A DNA stretch of 64,000 nt from Leptolyngbyaceae cyanobacterium (GTDB taxonomy: Bacteria > Cyanobacteriota > Cyanobacteriia > Cyanobacteriales > Aerosakkonemataceae). The position numbers were made by a program, and so were the translations under genes. The stretch spans positions 1 to 64,000 of the forward strand of contig DATNQN010000022.1 in NCBI GenBank assembly GCA_036703985.1, read 5' to 3'. A model generated the notes under the pieces. That model had not been told where the DNA came from. It worked only from the letters and a program-made list of their open reading frames with translations, and made no database searches. Below are positions 54,885 to 61,303 of the stretch, in pieces (position 1 is the stretch's first letter; every line of letters begins with the position of its first letter).

Positions 54885-55192
54885 AAATCTTAGTCAAAAT
54901 CTCATCAACCAACCCCTCCCCATTTACGGGGAGGGTTTGTAGTAAGGACTTCAGTCCTTTCTTCGCTTTCATTTTGATCTAAAAAATCTCTTTCTTATCT
55001 GCGTTCATCTGCGTTCATCTGCGTTCATCTGCGGTAAAAATTTCAACCCTGATTCCCACAAACAATTTCTAGCATCAACTATGTAACCCCACCCGATTTG
55101 AGGACTAAAGTCCTCACTACGAACCGATTAAATTCACAAATTCAAATTTTTATTAATTAAATGCTACTCGATCCTTGCCAAAATAGATACTT
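54885..55192. other. Non-coding region with paired GGACT hairpins and ATCTGCG repeat
   Basis: A CCCTCCCC/GGGGAGGG hairpin (54914-54935) follows the synthetase gene and probably ends it. An AAGGACT-TC-AGTCCTT hairpin (54944-54959) and GAGGACT-AA-AGTCCTC (55100-55115) face each other. Between them lies the ATCTGCGTTC repeat (54997-55042). No gene is supported. Confidence 0.6.
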
Positions 55193-55216
55193 GTGATACA
55201 GCAAAAGAAAAAAACT

Positions 55217-55699
55217 ATGGAACTCAAACAAGTACAAATGGAAATTCCGGAAGGAAGTAATATCATCATCGGTCACAGCCATTTTATCAAAACAGTTGAA
55301 GATTTGTATGAAATCATGGTCGGAACTTCTCCGCAAGTAAAATTTGGCATAGCTTTTTCCGAAGCATCCGGATCGTGTTTAATTCGAGTAGCAGGCAACG
55401 ATAAATTGCTGCAAGAAATAGCGACTAAGAATGCAGCAGATATTGCCGCTGGACATACATTTGTGATTCTGCTCAAAGAAGCATTTCCAATCAACTTTTT
55501 AAACGCGATTAAACAGTGTCAGGAAGTTTGTAGAATTCATTGCGCTACAGCCAATCCGGTACAAGTAATCGTGGCAGAAACCGAACAAGGAAGAGGAATT
55601 TTAGGAGTAGTTGATGGTTTTTCACCAAAAGGCGTGGAAACTGAAGATGATGTGAAAGCAAGAAAGGAATTTTTAAGGAAGATTGGTTATAAACTTTAA
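55217..55699 (+). CDS. Adenosine-specific kinase
   Basis: This belongs to the small family (DUF355 type, about 160 aa) whose archaeal member phosphorylates adenosine. Its blocks are all here: [79 protein letters not shown], and [17 protein letters not shown] near the end. I start at the ATG at 55217 ([10 protein letters not shown]). The frame opens at a GTG at 55193. Physiological role in cyanobacteria is not known. Confidence 0.9.
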   Translation: MELKQVQMEIPEGSNIIIGHSHFIKTVEDLYEIMVGTSPQVKFGIAFSEASGSCLIRVAGNDKLLQEIATKNAADIAAGHTFVILLKEAFPINFLNAIKQCQEVCRIHCATANPVQVIVAETEQGRGILGVVDGFSPKGVETEDDVKARKEFLRKIGYKL

Positions 55700-55779
55700 T
55701 GATTTGGGGTGCATGAATAACGCACCCCGCTATCAAAGTTGTACAATTTGTTTATGGCAACTACATGAGGAGACTTACT

Positions 55780-56370
55780 ATGGTAGCTACTCCTGAACCA
55801 AAATACATGAGTCCCCAAGAATATCTAGAGTGGGAAGAACAACAACCGATTAAATACGAATATATCAATGGCGAAGTATTTGCCATGACTGGGGGAACAC
55901 TTCCCCATAATTCGATCGCCCTTAATTTAGCTTCCAACTTGAAATCTCACGTCAGAGGTAAAGGTTGTAAAGTATTTATGGCAGATGCCAAAGTTGGTGT
56001 ATCTGAAAAAGGCCCTTTTCACTATCCTGACGTAATGGTAACTTGCGACGAACGAGACAGAAATGCGAAGAAAGTAATTTATAACCCTTGCCTAATTGTA
56101 GAAGTACTTTCTCCCAGTACGGAAAGTTTTGATCGAGGTAAAAAATTCCAACAATATCGACAAATTTCCACGCTCAGAGAATACATTTTAATAAGTGCAG
56201 ATCAAATGACTGTGGAATGTTTCCGATTAAACGATCGAGGAATCTGGGAACTTCATACTTATATGGAAGGAGAGGAAGTTTATTTGAGTAGCGTTGATTT
56301 CAGATGTGCGATCGAACTTTTATATGAAGATGTCATTCTAGAATCAGAAGAATCAGAAAATAATGCCTAA
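55780..56370 (+). CDS. Uma2-family (DUF820) restriction-endonuclease-like protein
   Basis: This belongs to the very common cyanobacterial family with a PD-(D/E)xK fold. Visible motifs are MSPQEYLEWEEQQPIKYEYINGEVFAMTGG (Glu in the first core), KVFMADAKVG, the catalytic Asp in FHYPDVMVTCD and Glu in CLIVEVLSPST, then KFQQYRQISTLREYILI. The length of 196 aa is normal. I use the ATG at 55780 (MVATPEPKY), preceded by GAGGAG, and not the weaker upstream ATG at 55765. The family's function is unknown, and copies are often found in mobile or variable regions. Confidence 0.93.
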   Translation: MVATPEPKYMSPQEYLEWEEQQPIKYEYINGEVFAMTGGTLPHNSIALNLASNLKSHVRGKGCKVFMADAKVGVSEKGPFHYPDVMVTCDERDRNAKKVIYNPCLIVEVLSPSTESFDRGKKFQQYRQISTLREYILISADQMTVECFRLNDRGIWELHTYMEGEEVYLSSVDFRCAIELLYEDVILESEESENNA

Positions 56371-56766
56371 TATTAGAACTTTAATGGCAACTTTTTGTAA
56401 AATTATTAGCTATTTTAGCGCAGTAATTATTATAGGTTTTGCGAGTGAATGGTAGCAAAAATTTGCGCCTTGCTAAATTAGATCTCTTTCCAGGTAAATG
56501 AGGTAGACAGAAACCAGGTTCTATCCTGTACTTTACAAAACTGGAAAGCGCTGTAACAATAACTTCGTCAACCGAACTGAGATTAATGATATAGGGCAGT
56601 ATCCAAACCCATCAGTTATCTCCAGAAGGGAGCCTTAATCCTGAAAATAATGTAAAGTAATGTAAATAGCACATCTCTTGAGAGAGCTTAATTAAGTTGT
56701 CAATTAAGTTCGATCGACTTTGGGTAATTTTTTCAGAGCAGGTTTTGGTAGTTAGCGAATTTATCT
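56371..56766. other. Non-coding gap before the MATE gene
   Basis: I see no gene or clear repeat in these 396 bp, which should contain the MATE promoter. Confidence 0.5.
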
Positions 56767-58176
56767 ATGAACTCGATTCTCAATAGCCAGTATGACTTTG
56801 TACCCCGCTACTTCCGACTAGCTCTAGCTAACGTCCTATCCAATATTATGGTGCCACTGGCGAATTTAGTCAGCGTGATCTTTTTGGGTCATCTGGAAGG
56901 AATTCATCACTTAGCTGGAGTGGCGCTAGCTGGAAATCTGCTTAACTTTCTCTACGAAATTTTTTTGTTTTTACGGATGGGTACGACTGGGGTAACGGCT
57001 CAAGCGGTGGGGCGAAATGACCGCGAAGGCGTGCTTTTGGTATTACTGCGTAACGGTTTAATGGCGCTGCTACTGGGTATTGCGATCGTACTATTACAGT
57101 ATCCTTTAGGAGAATTGGGGTTTGGCTTACTAGACGCTGCACCAGAAGTTAAAGCTTCCGGTAGAGCTTATTTCGATGCCCAAATTTGGGGAGCACCTGC
57201 CATTTTACTTAATTTTGTCTTAATTGCTTGGTTTCTAGGGCTAGAAAAAAATGGCTTAGTTGTAGTGTTATCTACGATCGGTAATGTTGGTAAAATCGCG
57301 CTAGACTACCTGTTAATTATTCGTTGGGGTTGGGAAAGTACGGGGGCGGGAGTATCTTATGCGACGAGTCAATATCTTTGTCTATTAGTAGGATTGATTT
57401 TTTTGTGCAAAGAAATTCGCTGGCAAGAGGTACGAGCCATCGCTGCAAAAATTTGGTATCCCTCAGCGATCGAATCAACTTTAACCCTAAATGGCAACAT
57501 CTTTGTCAGTAATTTAATTTTTATCTTTACCGCTTTAACTTTCAACTATCAGGGAGCGCAGATGGGGACGATTATCTACGCTCAAAATGCTTTACTTTTA
57601 CAGATATGCAATTTGAGTATTTATTTAGTTGAAGGATTGGGATTTGGTACGGAAACTTTGGTAGGAAATTTTCAAGGTAAAGGAGATTCGCAAAAGTTAG
57701 TACCTCTGGCTGGGGTTTCTCTGGGAACGGCTTTGCTAGTAGCGTTTTCTTTTGGCGGAGCGTGTTTGTTTTTTCCCAATACTGTTTTTGGGTTGTTAAC
57801 TAATCATTCGGAAATTACCGAAAATATTGATATTTTTGTTCCCTGGCTGGTACTCGTTTTAGTATGCAGTTCCCTCGGCTTTATGCTAGATGGGTATTTT
57901 TTGGGTTTGGCAGAAGGGAATATCCTCCGCAATGTTAGCTTAATTGCTCTTTTTGTGGGATTTTTACCTGCTGATGTAGTTGCGATTAAGTTTGGTAGTA
58001 ATCATCTTTTATGGCTGGCGATGTCTTTGTTCGACGGACTTAGAATGGTAACGCTTGCTTTTCAATTGCCGAAAACATTTGTTCGCGATATTGAAGATAA
58101 TGATATTTTTGCCAACGATATAGAAGAATCTGACAGTTTTAGTTTGGTTAGAGAAGAAGTTCGTCAGAATATATAG
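56767..58176 (+). CDS. MATE-family efflux transporter
   Basis: This is a twelve-helix antiporter of 469 aa in two six-helix halves. The first half has MVPLANLVSVIFLGHL and LNFLYEIFLFLRMGTTGVTAQAVGRND (the conserved T-x-x-x-A-Q-x-x-G block near residue 78). The second has MGTIIYAQNALLLQI and FGTETLVGNFQGKGDSQKL. The C-terminal tail is acidic. The stop codon TAG at 58174-58176 falls inside the left end of a 104-bp MITE, so the native C-terminus was probably changed. The gene converges on the KamA/ATP-grasp operon, which makes it a candidate exporter for that product. This link is by position only. Confidence 0.92.
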   Translation: MNSILNSQYDFVPRYFRLALANVLSNIMVPLANLVSVIFLGHLEGIHHLAGVALAGNLLNFLYEIFLFLRMGTTGVTAQAVGRNDREGVLLVLLRNGLMALLLGIAIVLLQYPLGELGFGLLDAAPEVKASGRAYFDAQIWGAPAILLNFVLIAWFLGLEKNGLVVVLSTIGNVGKIALDYLLIIRWGWESTGAGVSYATSQYLCLLVGLIFLCKEIRWQEVRAIAAKIWYPSAIESTLTLNGNIFVSNLIFIFTALTFNYQGAQMGTIIYAQNALLLQICNLSIYLVEGLGFGTETLVGNFQGKGDSQKLVPLAGVSLGTALLVAFSFGGACLFFPNTVFGLLTNHSEITENIDIFVPWLVLVLVCSSLGFMLDGYFLGLAEGNILRNVSLIALFVGFLPADVVAIKFGSNHLLWLAMSLFDGLRMVTLAFQLPKTFVRDIEDNDIFANDIEESDSFSLVREEVRQNI

Positions 58177-58275
58177 CCATCCTATTTGAGTAATGAACCC
58201 CACCCTAGCCCTCCCCTTGGTAAGGGGAGGGTTGGGAGGGGTTTATTTATTCGCAATTCATTTAGGATGGCTATA
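58172..58275. mobile_element. 104-bp MITE (copy 2) with perfect 13-bp terminal inverted repeats
   Basis: TATAGCCATCCTA (58172-58184) is the exact reverse complement of TAGGATGGCTATA (58263-58275). The inner palindrome is CCCTCCCCTTGGTAAGGGGA around 58209-58230. The other copy (48411-48514) has the same 104-bp length. The left end overlaps the MATE stop codon by 5 bp. Confidence 0.8.
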
Positions 58276-58319
58276 GCAACCGTCAAGGCGGTTAAGGCAT
58301 GATTAATTGCTGAAAGTCC

Positions 58320-58392
58320 CACTCCTAGTCCCTTCTTCCCTAGCTCCTAGTCCCTTCTTCCCTAGCCCCTAGCCCCTAGCCCCTAGTCCCTT
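58320..58392. repeat. CTAGGGG repeat array, inverted copy
   Basis: On the minus strand this reads CTAGGGG units and GGAAGAAGGGACTAGG variants. The stop codon of the ATP-grasp gene (58383-58385) lies in one unit. Confidence 0.75.
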
Positions 58393-59378
58393 GCTATATA
58401 TCTTTGCCATGCAGATTCGACAATTTCTCCAATTAATTCCGTATATTCCATACCAGATAGACGTGCGATCATAATCAAATCCGATCGCACTGGGTGCAGT
58501 CCCGATAGCGGATTTACTTCCAAAAACTGCAACTCGCCGTTCGTATCGCAGCGCAACTCGATCCGGGAAGCATCGCGACAACCCAAACAGCGATAAACAT
58601 CCAGTGCTAATTGTCTTGCTTGCACGGCTAGAGGTTCGGGATCTGTGAGTAACCGATAAGATACTCGATCGAGATATTCATCTTTATTCAGGGCTGTGTA
58701 GGCAGGGGTTTCGGCTTTGTCGGTAAAAATTATTTCCATCACGCCGATCGCTCTGGCATTATTACCGTTACCGACAATACCTACCGCGACTTCTCGACCG
58801 GGCAGAAAGGTTTCTACCAAAATTGGTTGTTGAAATTCTTCCTGTAATGTTTGATACGTCGAAACTAAATCTTGGCGTTCTTTAACTAAAGATTTTCCCG
58901 TTATCCCTTTAGAACTTCCTTCTGCGATCGGTTTTAAGAATACTGGCATGGGAAGGGATACCGCCGCCGCTTCTTCTGGGCTATTCACCACCGCAAAGGG
59001 TGCTGTCGGTAAACCGAAATCTCGCACCACCCGTTTGGCAAGGGGTTTATCCAAGGTGAGAGCGCAGGTAAGCGGATCGGCAAAAGTATGAGGTTGCTCG
59101 AATAATTCGCAAATCGCCGGAACTTGCGCTTCGCGAGAGCGACCTTTTAGCCCCTCCGCAATGTTAAAAATCAAATCCCAGCGATCGCCTTTTGCTAACC
59201 TCAGCGCAAGTTCTCTGCCATTGCCGATTCGTTCGACTTCGTGACCCAAACTCATTAGCGCATTTTCTAACCCGATGATGGTTTCTTCATCATCGAATTC
59301 CATCACATCAGTAATACTAAAACCACTTTTGAGATAGTCATCCTTCAAGTCGTAACACAAACCGACAAATAGCCCCAT
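58383..59378 (-). CDS. D-alanine-D-alanine-ligase-like ATP-grasp protein
   Basis: This is a 331-aa protein with the Dala_Dala_lig layout. The N-terminal domain has WDLIFNIAEGLKGRSREAQVPAICELF (about 68-94). Central ATP-grasp motifs are PMPVFLKPIAEGSSKGI (Lys and the flexible loop, about 143-159) and FLPGREVAVGIVG (about 188-200). The C-terminal Mg-binding part is SRIELRCDTNGELQFLEVNPLSGLHPVRSDL, with Glu and Asn metal ligands (about 277-307). It would form an amide bond using ATP. It is 10 bp downstream of the KamA-like gene, so they are one operon, and a true cell-wall Ddl would not be expected there. The C-terminus (IARD then stop) runs into a dispersed repeat. Confidence 0.9.
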   Translation of the reverse strand: MGLFVGLCYDLKDDYLKSGFSITDVMEFDDEETIIGLENALMSLGHEVERIGNGRELALRLAKGDRWDLIFNIAEGLKGRSREAQVPAICELFEQPHTFADPLTCALTLDKPLAKRVVRDFGLPTAPFAVVNSPEEAAAVSLPMPVFLKPIAEGSSKGITGKSLVKERQDLVSTYQTLQEEFQQPILVETFLPGREVAVGIVGNGNNARAIGVMEIIFTDKAETPAYTALNKDEYLDRVSYRLLTDPEPLAVQARQLALDVYRCLGCRDASRIELRCDTNGELQFLEVNPLSGLHPVRSDLIMIARLSGMEYTELIGEIVESAWQRYIARD

Positions 59379-59388
59379 AAACTCAGCC

Positions 59389-60546
59389 TTACTTTACTGG
59401 ATCTACATAAGTGTACTGTTTGCCTTCCCAGTTACGCACCACGGCTTGACCGTTCTCGTAGGTTACTAAAGTGTCGGCTTGAATTGGCACTTTGCCACCA
59501 CCGCCAGGAGCATCGATCACGTAGGTTGGCACGGCATACCCGGTAGTGTGACCCCGCAGTTGGGAGATCAAATCGATACCCGTTTGCACGCTCGTCCGTA
59601 AATGTGCAGTACCGACTACCGGATCGCATTGATAGAGGTAATAGGGTCGCACGCGCAGTTTAAGCAAACCGTGAAATAGATCCTTGAGTGCTTGTTCGGA
59701 ATCGTTAACGCCTTTGAGCAGAACGGTTTGACTGCCCAACGGAATACCGCCATCAGCTAGCAAATCGCACGCTCGTGCAACTTCCGGCGTGAGTTCCCGC
59801 ACGTGACAGAAATGCAACGATAACCACACGCGATGCTTGCGAAGTATGGCAACTAATTCCGGAGTAATTCGTTGTGGTAAGAAACCGGGTACGCGAGAAC
59901 CGATCCGCACGAATTCGATGTGAGGAATCGCACGCAACCGCGCCAGTAAGTTATCTAAAGGTTCATCGGACATCAGCAAGGGGTCGCCGCCGGAAATCAG
60001 CACGTCGCGGACTTCGGTGTGTTCTTCCAAGTAAGCGACGATCGCATCTAAACGCCGTGTCATCGGGTACATTTCCCCTTGGCTGACTAAACGCGATCGA
60101 GTACAGTAACGGCAGTAAGCAGCACAACTATCTAAAGCTAGCAATAATACGCGATCGGGATAGCGGTGTACTAACCCCGGCACTACGCTATCGTCATCCT
60201 CCCCGCAAGGATCTACCATGTCTGCGGCATCCGTTACCAGTTCTTCCTGTCGCGGGATCACCTGCAACCGCAACGGACAGGAGGAATCGTTAGGATCTAG
60301 TAAGGATGCGAAGTGAGGAGTCACCGCGACGGCAAACTTTTCTGGCGCGATCGACAACCCTCTTTTTTCTGTGGCACTCAGATGGAGGAAATCTTGAAAA
60401 TGTTCTAGTTTGCTGAGTCGATGCCGCATTTGCCAGCGCCAGTCGTTCCAGCGTTCCGGATCGTAAGTTTCTCCCCAAATTTGACAAATTTTTTCCCGTG
60501 TAGAAGTAGTCAATCGAGCTAGATCGAGAACGGTGCTTTGATTCAT
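59389..60546 (-). CDS. KamA-family radical SAM aminomutase, lysine-2,3-aminomutase-like
   Basis: This is a radical SAM, PLP-dependent enzyme. The iron-sulphur Cys triad is CAAYCRYCTRSR (about residues 145-156). The PLP lysine is in DAPGGGGKVP near the C-terminus. Two Asp residues that read the substrate epsilon-amino group in Clostridium LAM (D293 and D330) are both here, in YQCDPVV and VIDAPGG, with the same 37-residue spacing. The Arg after CT (carboxylate binding) is kept. The likely substrate is therefore L-lysine, giving beta-lysine. Glutamate-type enzymes have other residues at these positions. I start at the ATG at 60546 (MNQSTVLDLA). The frame opens at a TTG at 60579. Confidence 0.9.
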   Translation of the reverse strand: MNQSTVLDLARLTTSTREKICQIWGETYDPERWNDWRWQMRHRLSKLEHFQDFLHLSATEKRGLSIAPEKFAVAVTPHFASLLDPNDSSCPLRLQVIPRQEELVTDAADMVDPCGEDDDSVVPGLVHRYPDRVLLLALDSCAAYCRYCTRSRLVSQGEMYPMTRRLDAIVAYLEEHTEVRDVLISGGDPLLMSDEPLDNLLARLRAIPHIEFVRIGSRVPGFLPQRITPELVAILRKHRVWLSLHFCHVRELTPEVARACDLLADGGIPLGSQTVLLKGVNDSEQALKDLFHGLLKLRVRPYYLYQCDPVVGTAHLRTSVQTGIDLISQLRGHTTGYAVPTYVIDAPGGGGKVPIQADTLVTYENGQAVVRNWEGKQYTYVDPVK

Positions 60547-60579
60547 TTTTATTAATGCGATCGCCTCAGTAGTATTCAA

Positions 60580-61015
60580 AAATATCGGTCAGTGAAACCC
60601 CAAATTTAGAGAATAAGCCCCATCAAAAAAGAAGAACTTTTTTATTGGCTTAAACAGGTTTACTAAAAAAGAGTTATTTTTGGATGCTATGCAATTTTTA
60701 CATATATTGTCAAGTATGGTTTGAATTAAAAAAATTAATTATTTTTTTTTACCTCTTTGGACAGAGATGCCAAATTGGTGCAGTATAAAACTAAACAATC
60801 ATTCTTACATAAGAATTATATATGATAATAATTTTTCTGGTAATTATTTGACTCATACCAATTTAATGTGAAGTTGCACATATATCGATCCTCCTTGAAT
60901 CCCCCTTAAAAAGGGGGACTTTGATATATGTTTTCTGGTTCCTCCCTTATTAAGGGGGGATCTAATTCTATACAGCCTCATAAAAAATTGATATCAGCCC
61001 TTATAAATTAAGGAA
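60580..61015. other. Non-coding, AT-rich region with stem-loops
   Basis: No gene is supported in the gap upstream of the KamA-like gene. It contains CCCCC-TTAAAAA-GGGGG (about 60901-60917) and CCTCCCTTATTAAGGGGG-type (about 60942-60960) stem-loops like dispersed cyanobacterial repeats. Confidence 0.5.
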
Positions 61016-61050
61016 TAGAAACCCGGTTTATTCAAGAAACCGGGTTTCTA
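61016..61050. repeat. 35-bp palindrome, GAAACCCGG family
   Basis: TAGAAACCCGGTTT (61016-61029) pairs exactly with 61037-61050, around a 7-nt loop ATTCAAG. It is related to the palindromes at 29642 and 51053, but has a looser centre. Confidence 0.75.
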
Positions 61051-61101
61051 GATATTGCATTTATTTGCCAAGCAGTGTATGTCCGTTACTAATACATATT
61101 T

Positions 61102-61225
61102 CAATACTGCTCGGTTAAGCATTTTTTGCCTTTGTAGGGGCGAAGCATTCGGACAGAAAATATAAGGTTCGAGCCATAAATTGTCGCCCGAATGCTTCGC
61201 CACTACTCTTAACCGAGCAGTATTG
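61102..61225. mobile_element. 124-bp MITE with perfect 18-bp inverted repeats and a 10-bp duplication
   Basis: CAATACTGCTCGGTTAAG (61102-61119) is the exact reverse complement of 61208-61225. ATACATATTT lies on both sides (61092-61101 and 61226-61235), which looks like a target-site duplication. The inside carries GGGGCGAAGCATTCGG and its complement. There is no ORF. A terminal fragment recurs at 39287. Confidence 0.8.
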
Positions 61226-61244
61226 ATACATATTTGAGAAAAAA

Positions 61245-61264
61245 AGGTGGGCAATTGCCCACCT
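61245..61264 (-). terminator. Rho-independent terminator of adhE
   Basis: AGGTGGGCAATTGCCCACCT is a perfect 20-bp palindrome. On the minus strand it is followed by seven T (61239-61245 as A on plus). It begins 40 bp after the adhE stop. Confidence 0.85.
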
Positions 61265-61303
61265 AGAAAATATCTACCTATGAACAGCCATCAAACTCAA
61301 AAC

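Noticed and set aside
58383..59378. Cell-wall D-alanine-D-alanine ligase (ddl)
   Set aside because: The fold matches, but the gene is in an operon with a radical SAM aminomutase and not with cell-wall genes, so I left the substrate open.
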